Assembly: GCF_001293525.1 (NCBI RefSeq)
Contig: NZ_BBYR01000085.1
Location: 1-64,000, forward strand
DNA: 64,000 nucleotides
Direction: 5' to 3'
Source of the DNA: Pseudideonella sakaiensis
GTDB taxonomy: Bacteria; Pseudomonadota; Gammaproteobacteria; Burkholderiales; Burkholderiaceae_C
Shown here: in pieces, positions 24,399 to 32,077 of the stretch
Numbering within the stretch: the first letter of the stretch is position 1
Layout of the letters: each line of letters opens with the position of its first letter
The notes under the pieces: generated by a model
Databases searched by the model: none
What the model was told of the DNA's origin: nothing
The model's input: only the letters and a program-made list of their open reading frames with translations
Position numbers and translations under genes: made by a program

Positions 24399-26552
24399 AT
24401 GCCCCTGCCTGCACCGCCGCCGCTGCCGAGCCGCCCCGCCTCCTGCCGTGCCCTCCTCGCAGCCCTGATGCTGGCCGCGGCCAGCGCGGCCGCGCAGGTC
24501 CCGCTGGCCTCGCCGACCGCACGGCCCGCCGCGGAGCCCTTCGAGGAGACGCGGCACGGCCTGCGGCTGAGCGACCCCTACCGCTGGATGGAGGATCCCG
24601 CACGCGAGGCCGAGCTGGTGGCCTGGCTGACCGCGGCCACGCGCGACGGCCAGGCCCGGCTGGCCGCACTGCCGCAGCGCGCCGCCTGGGTGGACACGCT
24701 GCGCGCGGCGCTCGGCAGCGGCACCCGCTACGCCGACGTGCAGGAGGCCGGGGGCCGCCGCTTCGCACGCCGCACCGACCCCGGCGCCCAGACGGCCGTG
24801 CTGGTCGTGCGCGATGCCGCCGGCGAACGCGTGCTGTTCGACCCGGCGCAGGATCCGGGGCTCGCCATCCATGCGTATGCGCCGGCGCCGGACGGCCGCC
24901 ATGTCGCGGTGCTGGCCGCGCGCGGCGGCTCGGAGATCGGCGAGGTGCGCTTCCTCGACACGGCCAGCGGCGCCGAGCGCGGCCAGCGCTTCGGGCCGAT
25001 GTGGGGCGAGTTCCGCCCGCAATGGCTCGACGGCCGCCGGGTGGTGCTGACCCGGATGGGCGACGGCCGCGCCGGCGACCCGATGGAGACGATGCAGGCC
25101 CAGCTCACCACGCTGGGCGCGGACCCGGTGCCGGTGTTCGGCCAGGGCCAGCTCGGTGCCGCCGCCACCACGGCCCCGGAGTTCCCGGTGCTGCTGCAGC
25201 AGCCGGCCGGCCGCTGGACGCTGGGGCTGGCCGCCGGCGCCCGCGCCGATGCCCGCGTGATGGTGACGCCGACCGCGGCGCTGCAGGCCGGCCGCCCGCG
25301 CTGGCGGGCCCTCGCCGGCTACGAGGACCAGGTGACCGGCGCCACCGTGCTCGGCGACACGCTGTACCTGCTGAGCACGCGCACCCGGCCCGAGGGCGAG
25401 GTGCTCGCCGTGCGCCTGGACCCGCGCGGCCACGGTCGGCCGCGGCCGGTGTGGCACGCGCCGGGCCTGGCGCTGACCACGCTGGCGGCGACGCGCGACG
25501 GCGTCTACGTGGTCGGCATGCGGGACGGCGTGCACCGCCTGCTGCTGCTGCCAGGCGGCCGCGCACCGGCGCGCGCCGTGGCGCTGCCGGAGGAGGGGGC
25601 GATCGAGGCCCTGGGCAGCAGTGCGGACGGCCGCCGGCTGCTGTTCCCGCTGGCCGGCTGGACCCGGCCGCGCCGCTTCCATGCCGCTGAGGGCACCCGC
25701 GTCACGCCGACGGCCTTCGTGTCCACCGCCTGGGCCGCCGCGGCGACGCTGGACATCCGGCGCGACGAGGCCGTCAGCGCCGACGGCAGCCGCGTGCCGA
25801 TGGTGGTGATCCGGCGCGACGCAGCGCCGGGTCCGCAGGCCGTGCTGCTGGAGGCCTACGGCAGCTACGGCGAGCCCAGCACCGTGCCCGGCTACCTGCC
25901 GAGCCTGCTGGCCTGGGCCGTGCGCGGCCACACGCTGGCGCTGTGCGGCACGCGCGGCGGCAACGAGCGCGGGCGCGCCTGGCACGAGGCCGGGCGGGCC
26001 GCGGCCAAACCGAACGCCCATGCCGACTACCTGGCCTGCGCGCAGCGCCTGGTGGACACCGGCCGCACCGAGCCCGGCCGCCTCGCCGCCACCGGCACCA
26101 GCGCCGGCGGCCTGCTGTCGCCGGTGGCCGCGCTGCAGCGGCCGGACCTGTTCTCGGTGATCGTGCCGCGGGTCGCGATCGCCAATGCGACGCGACTGGA
26201 GGCGATGCGCAACGGCCCGAACCAGTTCGCGGAGATGGGCGACCCGCGCACCGAGGCGGGCTTCCGGGCGCTGGCGGCGCAGGATGCGGTGCTGGCCCTG
26301 CAGGCCGCCCCGCGCCTGCCGGACCTGTTCGTCACCGTCGGGCTGAACGACCAGCGCGTCGCGCCGTGGATGGGCGCCAAGTTCGCGGCCACGGCGCTGG
26401 CGCGCGACCAGCCGGGCCAGGTGACGATGCTGCGTGCCGACGCCGAGGCCGGCCACGGCATCGGCAGCATGGCCGACGGGCTGGTGCAGGAGTTCGCGGA
26501 CACCTACACCTTCCTCGAGGCGCGGCTGCCGCCGGGGCCGGCCGCGCGCTGA
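24399..26552 (+). CDS. Prolyl oligopeptidase family serine peptidase (S9A)
   Basis: Exported protein of 717 residues with a signal peptide ending ASAAAQ near residue 33. The N-terminal propeller begins with the family sequence LRLSDPYRWMEDP (about 55-67). The C-terminal alpha/beta hydrolase carries the triad: Ser568 in GTSAGG, Asp651 in GLNDQRV and His686 in EAGHGIG. The nucleophile motif is usually GGSNGG or GRSAGG; here Thr replaces the second residue, which should be tolerated. It probably cleaves Pro- or basic-residue peptides in the periplasm. No ribosome binding site stands out, and the gene is not in an obvious operon. Confidence 0.9.
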   Translation: MPLPAPPPLPSRPASCRALLAALMLAAASAAAQVPLASPTARPAAEPFEETRHGLRLSDPYRWMEDPAREAELVAWLTAATRDGQARLAALPQRAAWVDTLRAALGSGTRYADVQEAGGRRFARRTDPGAQTAVLVVRDAAGERVLFDPAQDPGLAIHAYAPAPDGRHVAVLAARGGSEIGEVRFLDTASGAERGQRFGPMWGEFRPQWLDGRRVVLTRMGDGRAGDPMETMQAQLTTLGADPVPVFGQGQLGAAATTAPEFPVLLQQPAGRWTLGLAAGARADARVMVTPTAALQAGRPRWRALAGYEDQVTGATVLGDTLYLLSTRTRPEGEVLAVRLDPRGHGRPRPVWHAPGLALTTLAATRDGVYVVGMRDGVHRLLLLPGGRAPARAVALPEEGAIEALGSSADGRRLLFPLAGWTRPRRFHAAEGTRVTPTAFVSTAWAAAATLDIRRDEAVSADGSRVPMVVIRRDAAPGPQAVLLEAYGSYGEPSTVPGYLPSLLAWAVRGHTLALCGTRGGNERGRAWHEAGRAAAKPNAHADYLACAQRLVDTGRTEPGRLAATGTSAGGLLSPVAALQRPDLFSVIVPRVAIANATRLEAMRNGPNQFAEMGDPRTEAGFRALAAQDAVLALQAAPRLPDLFVTVGLNDQRVAPWMGAKFAATALARDQPGQVTMLRADAEAGHGIGSMADGLVQEFADTYTFLEARLPPGPAAR

Positions 26553-26554
26553 GG

Positions 26555-26591
26555 CCGAGGCAGCCCGCGGGCCGTTGCCGCCGGGCCTCGG
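26555..26591. terminator. Possible bidirectional hairpin
   Basis: Arms CCGAGGC and GCCTCGG enclose 23 bases between the convergent peptidase and hypothetical genes. There is no T-tract, so only position supports a terminator role. Confidence 0.3.
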
Positions 26592-26597
26592 GGGTGC

Positions 26598-27704
26598 TCA
26601 GGACCGGAACAGCTTGTCCAGGCCCCAGTAGCCCCACCAGGTCGTCGTCGGCGACGAATCCAGGTTGGTCGCTTTCGCCTTCTTCAGCAGCCCGTCGATC
26701 AGCGGATCCTTGCTGGTGAAGTCGATCTCGCTCTGCACGATCATCCGCGACGCGGCGCGCTTGACCTGCTCGAGGTACTCGCAGCCCTTGTCGAACTGCG
26801 ACTGGCCGATCACCGCGTCCTGGTCGGTGAACATGTTGAGGAAGCGCATCTTGTCGCCGGTCAGCCCGGAGGCCAGCGTGACGGCGGCGATCAGCGGCAC
26901 CTTGGTGACCGCCGGCTCCATCCACTTCGTGAAGGTGGCCCCCTTGCGCACCGCCCCGCGCTTCGAGGTCCGGTTGCCCCACAACTGCTGCGCACGCTGG
27001 CAGAACGCGGTGATGGTGCAGGACTCGGCATAGCGCCAGACCATCTTGTAGGCCGCGTCGATCACCGCCGCGATCGCGTCGACCGTGGCGGCACCACCAT
27101 ACGTCGCCCAGTTCAGGCCGATCGACAGCGAACTGCGGGCGATGTCGTAGACGCCGTCCAGCAGCGCGCGGGACAGGCCGGCGTTGATCGCGCCGACCAG
27201 GGTGTCCGGGTGCCCGGTGTTCAGCACCACGCCCTTGCTGGCCAGCCAGCTGCTGCTGCGCTCGACGAAGGCCGTGCCGGCCTTGACGAGGCCGCTGACC
27301 AGCGTGGAGCCGCCGCCGATGAAGGGCGCGAGGTCGGAGTAGACCATCTGCGCCACCCACAGCGCGATCTTCTTGACCTGCACGCCGACCTCGACGATGT
27401 CGCCGAAGATGTCCTTGATCTTGGCCCAGAGCTGGCCGAGCAGCGACTCGGCCCAGGACTGCACCGATTTCCACAGCTTGCCCTGGGCCCCGGGATCGCG
27501 CTGGGCCTGGATCGCGAACTGCACGATGTCGGTGGTCTGGTCCGGCAGCGCGATGTTGATTTCCTTGATGCCCGCCAGCGCCGTCGCCGAGCCGAGCGTG
27601 CCGGAGATGATGGTCTGCAGCAGCGGCGAGCTGTGCGTCGTCCCCTGCCAGAGGTAGAGGGCGCCGAGGCGGGCGTTCTGCAGGTCCTGCTGGCTGATCG
27701 GCAT
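26598..27704 (-). CDS. Hypothetical protein, unrecognised, lower GC than surroundings
   Basis: Protein of 368 residues that I do not recognise. It has no signal peptide. The N-terminal half is helical and amphipathic, with hydrophobic stretches near residues 25-45 (LQTIISGTLGSATALAGI), 115-140 and 185-215, and a Trp-rich segment around WKSVQSWAESLLGQLWAKI. A hydrophobic stretch near 275-290 (VPLIAAVTLASGLTG) is followed by a soluble C-terminus ending TTTWWGYWGLDKLFRS. The composition (many Ser/Thr/Lys/Ile, two Cys near 225) and about 63% GC in two 60-base samples differ from flanking genes near 75%. That suggests transfer from outside. It lies 137 bases downstream of soxB on the same strand, but a Sox role is not indicated. 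Confidence 0.7.
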   Translation of the reverse strand: MPISQQDLQNARLGALYLWQGTTHSSPLLQTIISGTLGSATALAGIKEINIALPDQTTDIVQFAIQAQRDPGAQGKLWKSVQSWAESLLGQLWAKIKDIFGDIVEVGVQVKKIALWVAQMVYSDLAPFIGGGSTLVSGLVKAGTAFVERSSSWLASKGVVLNTGHPDTLVGAINAGLSRALLDGVYDIARSSLSIGLNWATYGGAATVDAIAAVIDAAYKMVWRYAESCTITAFCQRAQQLWGNRTSKRGAVRKGATFTKWMEPAVTKVPLIAAVTLASGLTGDKMRFLNMFTDQDAVIGQSQFDKGCEYLEQVKRAASRMIVQSEIDFTSKDPLIDGLLKKAKATNLDSSPTTTWWGYWGLDKLFRS

Positions 27705-27841
27705 GGGCGTCGGGCTCGCGGAAGATCGGAGGCCGCATTCTGACGGGACCCCGCGCAGGCTGTACACCCTCGCCGGGCCTGCCCGGGCACGCCGCGGCGA
27801 CGCACCGGTCTTCCGTCACGCCACCGGACGGCGCGGGCGTG

Positions 27842-29584
27842 TCAGCCGGCCGCCAGGCCCGGGTTTCCCGCCATCCCGATCAGCCGCGGCTGGTTCAGGC
27901 GGCGCGGGCGCACGCGGCCGCCGGGCTGCGCCTTCAGCCACGCCTCGACCAGCTCCCACACCGGCTTGACGCCGGGCACCTGGCGCGCTTCCTCGGCCAC
28001 CGGGGCCCAGCCGGCCACCTTGTAGCGGCGGTCGGCTTCGATCGGCCGGCCGCCCAGGCGCATGTCCTGGATGCGCGAGCCCATCTTCTCGTCCGGTGCG
28101 ATCGCGTAGCTCAGGCCGCCCACGCGGACCATGTCGCCGCCCTGCTGGTAGTAGGGGTCGGGGTTGAACAGGTTGTCGGCGACGTCCTCCAGGATGGTCT
28201 TGATCGTCGCGCCGGTCATCTCCGTCAGCGTCGCGTAGGGGTAGGTGATCGCGAGCTGGTCCATCATCAGCTCGCGCGTGATCGCCTCGCCCGGCAGCAG
28301 GCTGGTGCCCCAGCGGAAGCCGGGCGAGAACGCGATCTGGGCGCCCTGCACCTCCATCAGCGCGTCGCAGACCAGCTGGTCCCAGCTGCCATTGAAGTTG
28401 CCGCGGCGGTACAGCGTGCCGTCGCTCACCGCCAGGCGCTCGGCCAGCTTCGCCTCGTAGGGCGCGCGCACGCGCTGGATCAGCGCCTGCATCGCCGCAT
28501 CCGGCACCAGCTGGTCGGCGAACACGGGCAGCAGGCGGTAGCGGTAGTCGACGAGGCGGCCGTCCTTCACCGAGAGGTCCATCACGCCGAGGAACTTGCC
28601 GTTGCTGCCGGCATTGGTGACCAGGGTCGTGCCGCCGGGGTTCTTCACCGGCACCGCGACCGGCACGCCGTCGTGGGTGTGGCCGCCGAAGACCACGTCG
28701 ATGCCGCGCACCCGGCTGGCCATCTTCAGGTCCACGTCCATGCCGTTGTGGCTCAGCACCACCACCAGCTGCGCGCCCTTGCCGCGCGCCTCGTCGACCA
28801 TCTCCTGCATCCGGTCGTCCTGGATGCCGAACTGCCAGTCCGCGACGAGGTAGCGCGGGTTGGCGATCGGGGTGTAGGGGAAGGCCTGGCCGATGATCGC
28901 CACCGGCACGCCGTTGATTGGCCGGATCACGTAGGGCGCGAAGACCGGGTCGCCGAAGTCGGTGGTCTTGACGTTCTGCGCGACGAAGTCGACCTGCCCC
29001 TTGAAGTCCTTCTCGATGACTTCCTTGACCCGCTCCATGCCATAGGTGAACTCCCAGTGGCCGGTCATCACGTCCACGCCGAGCAGCTTGCAGGCATCGA
29101 CCATGTCCTGCGCGTTCGACCACAGGCTGGTGGCGCTGCCCTGCCAGGTGTCGCCGCCGTCCAGCAGCAGCGCGCCGGGACGGCCGGCCTTCAGCTGCTT
29201 CACCAGCGTGGCCAGGTGCGCGAAGCCGCCCACCTTGCCGTAGCGGCGCGACGCGGTCTCGAAGTCGAGGAAGGTGGTCGCATGGGCCAGCGCGGTGCCG
29301 GGGCGGATGCCGGCCTGCTTCAGCAGGTGCTCGCCGACCAGGTGCGGCAGCTGGCCGCGCATCGTGCCGACGCCGAGGTTCACGCTCGGCTCGCGGAAGC
29401 GGATCGGCAGCAGCTGCGCATGGCAGTCGGTCATGTGCAGCAGCGACATGTTGCCGAACGGCGGGAGGTCGTAGAGGCCGGCCTGGGCCGTGGCCGCGTC
29501 CGCCTCGGCGTGGCGGCCGAGCGCCATGCCGCAGGCGCCGGCGGCGGCCAGGACCTGCAGGAACTCGCGCTTCGAAAGAGACAT
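27842..29584 (-). CDS. soxB: Thiosulfohydrolase SoxB
   Basis: Periplasmic dimanganese enzyme of 580 residues of the 5'-nucleotidase/metallophosphatase family. It hydrolyses the terminal sulfone from SoxY-bound S-sulfonate, releasing sulfate. Evidence: N-terminal export signal beginning SLSKREFLQVLAAAGACGMAL, metal motifs HMTDCHAQ, LDGGDTWQGS, HWEFTYG, LSHNGMDVD and GGHTHDG, plus the C-terminal nucleotidase domain with GNFNGSWDQL. ATG 29582-29584 is preferred; no Shine-Dalgarno precedes it, and a palindromic element ends only 4 bases upstream. The message may be leaderless or translated by another route. It is cut off from soxX by an intrinsic terminator. Confidence 0.93.
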   Translation of the reverse strand: MSLSKREFLQVLAAAGACGMALGRHAEADAATAQAGLYDLPPFGNMSLLHMTDCHAQLLPIRFREPSVNLGVGTMRGQLPHLVGEHLLKQAGIRPGTALAHATTFLDFETASRRYGKVGGFAHLATLVKQLKAGRPGALLLDGGDTWQGSATSLWSNAQDMVDACKLLGVDVMTGHWEFTYGMERVKEVIEKDFKGQVDFVAQNVKTTDFGDPVFAPYVIRPINGVPVAIIGQAFPYTPIANPRYLVADWQFGIQDDRMQEMVDEARGKGAQLVVVLSHNGMDVDLKMASRVRGIDVVFGGHTHDGVPVAVPVKNPGGTTLVTNAGSNGKFLGVMDLSVKDGRLVDYRYRLLPVFADQLVPDAAMQALIQRVRAPYEAKLAERLAVSDGTLYRRGNFNGSWDQLVCDALMEVQGAQIAFSPGFRWGTSLLPGEAITRELMMDQLAITYPYATLTEMTGATIKTILEDVADNLFNPDPYYQQGGDMVRVGGLSYAIAPDEKMGSRIQDMRLGGRPIEADRRYKVAGWAPVAEEARQVPGVKPVWELVEAWLKAQPGGRVRPRRLNQPRLIGMAGNPGLAAG

Positions 29585-29588
29585 ATCG

Positions 29589-29604
29589 ATAAGCAAATAC
29601 TGAT
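29589..29604. promoter_or_regulatory. Sox operator-like element upstream of soxB
   Basis: On the minus strand this reads ATCAGTATTTGCTTAT, matching the perfect palindrome at 35996-36011 in 13 of 16 positions. It sits directly before the soxB start codon in otherwise very GC-rich DNA. Binding by the ArsR-type regulator encoded at 35168 is inferred. Confidence 0.5.
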
Positions 29605-29616
29605 GTTCAGGGTCCG

Positions 29617-29640
29617 AAAAAGCCCGGCGGCGCCGGGCTG
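29617..29640 (-). terminator. Intrinsic terminator after soxX
   Basis: Hairpin AGCCCGGC-GGC-GCCGGGCT (29621-29639). Read on the minus strand, it is followed by five T (the A-run at 29617-29621). It lies just past the soxX stop and upstream of soxB, so soxB must use its own promoter or read-through. Confidence 0.75.
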
Positions 29641-29647
29641 GGGCCGG

Positions 29648-30316
29648 TCATTGGTTGACCGGCGACTTCGGGTCGAGCAGCAGCGCCATGATGTGGCGCA
29701 GCTGCGTCTGGTCGAGGATGCGCTTGTGGCCGAAGCGCGGCATGTTCGAGCAGGCCGCGTAGGCCTTGCTGTTCCACAGCTTGCCCCAGGTGTACTCGAC
29801 GATGGGCTGCGCCGCCGGCGCGGCCGGGTCGCTCACCCCGCGCAGCTTGCCGTACTGGTACAGGCTGGGCCCGATGGTGCCGAAGGAGATCTCCGCCTTC
29901 GAGATCTGGTGGCAGTTGTAGCAGTTGCCGCCGTTCGCCTTCGTGTCCGCGCTGGCGTCGGACCAGGTCATGCCGCGCCCGCTCTGGGCCAGCTTCTCGC
30001 CCTCGCGCCAGTCGCCGAGGTACTGGCCGTCGGCCGGCTTCGGGATCGAGGCCAGCGCTTCGGCCTCGATGCGCTTGGCCACCTCCGGCGCCGGCGGCCG
30101 GTCGCTGGAGCAGGCCTGCTGGCCGAGGTCCTGGTCGAGGCGATCGACCTTGGCGATGCCCTGGTCGCGGAAGCCGGCGCGGATCATCGCGGCCGCCTGC
30201 TGGTCGAGCTCCTGCGGGCTCGGCGTGGTGGCGCAGCCGCTGACGGCGGCCGCGGCCACGAGGGACGCGAGCACGGCGCGGGCCGGCACGCTGCGGGGAA
30301 GGATCGTGGTGCTCAT
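29648..30316 (-). CDS. soxX: Sulfur-oxidation c-type cytochrome SoxX
   Basis: Protein of 222 residues with a lipoprotein-type signal (VSGC near residue 28). The single heme site is CYNCH, and the distal Met is within CSNMPRFGH. The sequence KRILDQTQLRHIMALLLDP near the end is typical for SoxX. It forms the SoxAX complex that oxidatively joins thiosulfate to the SoxY cysteine. The N-terminal 110 or so residues ahead of the heme domain are longer than in the short SoxX of Paracoccus, with a Cys in LGQQACSSD. GAGGA precedes the ATG, and the gene starts 7 bases after soxA. Confidence 0.92.
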   Translation of the reverse strand: MSTTILPRSVPARAVLASLVAAAAVSGCATTPSPQELDQQAAAMIRAGFRDQGIAKVDRLDQDLGQQACSSDRPPAPEVAKRIEAEALASIPKPADGQYLGDWREGEKLAQSGRGMTWSDASADTKANGGNCYNCHQISKAEISFGTIGPSLYQYGKLRGVSDPAAPAAQPIVEYTWGKLWNSKAYAACSNMPRFGHKRILDQTQLRHIMALLLDPKSPVNQ

Positions 30317-30323
30317 GCGGTCC

Positions 30324-31124
30324 TCAGCGCTTGATCGCCGGGGCGATCGACTCGGCGCCCTTGGCGTTGATGCCCATGTAGCTGCCGAGCGCGATCGTCA
30401 GCTCGGAGGCATAGCCCGGGTAGGGGAAGCGCTGCTGGCGGAAGCAGTCGTTCAGGCGCCGCTGCATGCTCCACAGCTCGCCGCTGGACACGCGGTAGGC
30501 GGGCCAGGCCGCGAAGCCGACACCGTCGCCCGGGTTCTTCGTCAGGTCGGGCAGGTCCTGCAGGCGGATGCGCTTGCCCGGCTCGCCATGGCAGGACGCG
30601 CAGGAGAAGTCGTGCGAGCCGCCGCGGAAGAAGAAGGCGCGCTTGCCGAGCTCGTAGAAGCGCCGCTCCTCCGGGTGGCTGGTCGGCAGGTTCATCTTCA
30701 GGCCGCGCGACGCGGTCGAGATGTAGGCCACCAGGGCCTCCATGTTCGCCTGCTCGCCGCGGCCGAAGGGCGTGGCCGCGATGGCCGCGACGTCCAGCCC
30801 CTGCAGCCGTTCCATGCAGGTCAGCAGCCGCGACTCCAGGTCCTGCACGCGCTGGGTGTCGGGGAAGTAGCGGGGCAGCTCGACGAAGGCGCCCGCGACC
30901 ACGCCGGGGCCCTTGCCGAGGTCGCAGGCCTGCAGCGACGCGTTCTTCGGCCCGCGGGCCTTCTTCCAGAGGTCCTCGCCCTTGGCCTCGAACAGCTCGG
31001 CCGGGTTGCCGTCCTCGAGCAGCTTGCGGTACTCCGCGATGCCGTCCGCCGCGCTCTTCGGCTGTTGCGCCAGCGTGACGGCGGTGCAGGCGGCCAGGGC
31101 CGCCGCGATCCATGTGCGCTTCAT
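30324..31124 (-). CDS. soxA: L-cysteine S-thiosulfotransferase SoxA, single-heme form
   Basis: Periplasmic cytochrome of 266 residues. A signal peptide of about 19 residues is followed by an N-terminal domain in which the first CxxCH heme site of diheme SoxA is missing (only QACDLGKG and LLTCMERL cysteines remain). The C-terminal domain has the catalytic heme site CASCH and the conserved active-site cysteine in LNDCFRQQRFP, which carries the cysteine persulfide ligand. This makes it a monoheme SoxA. With SoxX it attaches thiosulfate to SoxYZ. AGGAG precedes the start. Confidence 0.92.
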   Translation of the reverse strand: MKRTWIAAALAACTAVTLAQQPKSAADGIAEYRKLLEDGNPAELFEAKGEDLWKKARGPKNASLQACDLGKGPGVVAGAFVELPRYFPDTQRVQDLESRLLTCMERLQGLDVAAIAATPFGRGEQANMEALVAYISTASRGLKMNLPTSHPEERRFYELGKRAFFFRGGSHDFSCASCHGEPGKRIRLQDLPDLTKNPGDGVGFAAWPAYRVSSGELWSMQRRLNDCFRQQRFPYPGYASELTIALGSYMGINAKGAESIAPAIKR

Positions 31125-31187
31125 CGTCTCCTCGTCAGGCCGCGTGGCACGGCCGGTGGGGGCTCGCTCCCGCCCCGCGCGCCAGGG

Positions 31188-31499
31188 TCAGGAGACCGTG
31201 GCCTCGTCGGTGCGGGTGTCGCCCTTGTTGTCCTTCCAGGTCACGGCGACCTTGTCGCCACTCTTCGCGCCCTTGAGGCTGAACTGCAGGAAGGGATTCT
31301 TCGAGACCGCCGGGCCCCACTGGGCCGTCATCACGGGCTTGCCATTGTGGCTCGCGCTGACTTCCTGGATGAACCAGGCGGGGATCGTCTTGCCGGACGC
31401 GTCCTTGCGCTGGCCGGTTTCCATCTCGTGGCTCATCAGGACGCGGACGGTGGCCTTGTCGCCGGCCATCTGGGCGCGGATGCGCATCGGGTCTGCCAT
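31188..31499 (-). CDS. soxZ: Sulfur carrier complex subunit SoxZ
   Basis: Protein of 103 residues, the standard SoxZ length, with no signal peptide. It is known to be co-exported with SoxY. The core strands MRIRAQMAGDKATVRVLMSHEMETGQRKD (in pieces), the FIQEVSASHNGKPVM region and SKNPFLQFSLKG are characteristic. It scaffolds SoxY in the SoxYZ carrier. A GAGAGAG stretch precedes the ATG. The 63-base gap to soxA contains no separate promoter that I can identify. Confidence 0.92.
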   Translation of the reverse strand: MADPMRIRAQMAGDKATVRVLMSHEMETGQRKDASGKTIPAWFIQEVSASHNGKPVMTAQWGPAVSKNPFLQFSLKGAKSGDKVAVTWKDNKGDTRTDEATVS

Positions 31500-31554
31500 G
31501 GTGCTCTCTCTTCGAAGGGGATGGATACGGTTCGGGATGCGGGTCGGCGCGGGC

Positions 31555-32010
31555 TCAGCCGCCGCAGCCGCCCAGCGTCACCTTGACTTCCTTCTGCGCG
31601 AACAGCACCTTGCCGTCGCCGGTCATCGCCACGGCATAGACGTTGGACGACTGCCCCATCTTCACGCGGGTCGAGAAGTTCGCGTCCACCGCGTCGCTGA
31701 CGTCGAACATCGCGGCCAGCACGCTCGGGTTCTTCTCGACCAGCAGCATCACGCGCTTGACGCCCGCCGCCGTGGTCGCGACGCCGACCGGCACCACCGC
31801 GCCGTTCTCGGCGATGTCCGGCCCGGTCAGCGTGACCTCCTTGCTCTCGACCGGCGCCGAGCCGCCGAGCGCCTTCATCAGCTCGGTCATCGACTTCGCC
31901 TCGAAGGCGTTCGACTGCCAGGCGGCCTGTGCCCCCAGCGGAAGCAGCCCGCCGGCGGCCATCAGGGCGGCCACGCGGGACGAATGCTGCAGAAACTCTC
32001 GACGGATCAT
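31555..32010 (-). CDS. soxY: Sulfur carrier protein SoxY
   Basis: Protein of 151 residues with a Tat-like signal (RREFLQHSSRVAALMAAGG) and the invariant C-terminal GGCGG arm, whose Cys149 covalently carries the thiosulfate-derived sulfur. The central SoxY domain includes VTLTGPDIAENGAVVPV and the SSNVYAVAMTGDGKV strand. GGAG lies 8 bases before the ATG. Immediately upstream is an AT-rich element (32025-32040) resembling the Sox operator, so soxYZAX may be transcribed from here. Confidence 0.93.
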   Translation of the reverse strand: MIRREFLQHSSRVAALMAAGGLLPLGAQAAWQSNAFEAKSMTELMKALGGSAPVESKEVTLTGPDIAENGAVVPVGVATTAAGVKRVMLLVEKNPSVLAAMFDVSDAVDANFSTRVKMGQSSNVYAVAMTGDGKVLFAQKEVKVTLGGCGG

Positions 32011-32024
32011 GGGGGCACTCCAAT

Positions 32025-32040
32025 ATGCGCGCATGCTAAT
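32025..32040. promoter_or_regulatory. Weak Sox operator-like element upstream of soxY
   Basis: Minus-strand ATTAGCATGCGCGCAT agrees with the 35996-36011 palindrome in 11 of 16 positions. It is centred about 22 bases before the soxY start. On sequence alone this is only suggestive. Confidence 0.3.
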
Positions 32041-32077
32041 GAATGATCGGCGGCCCGGACACCCGGGCTTCCACGGG

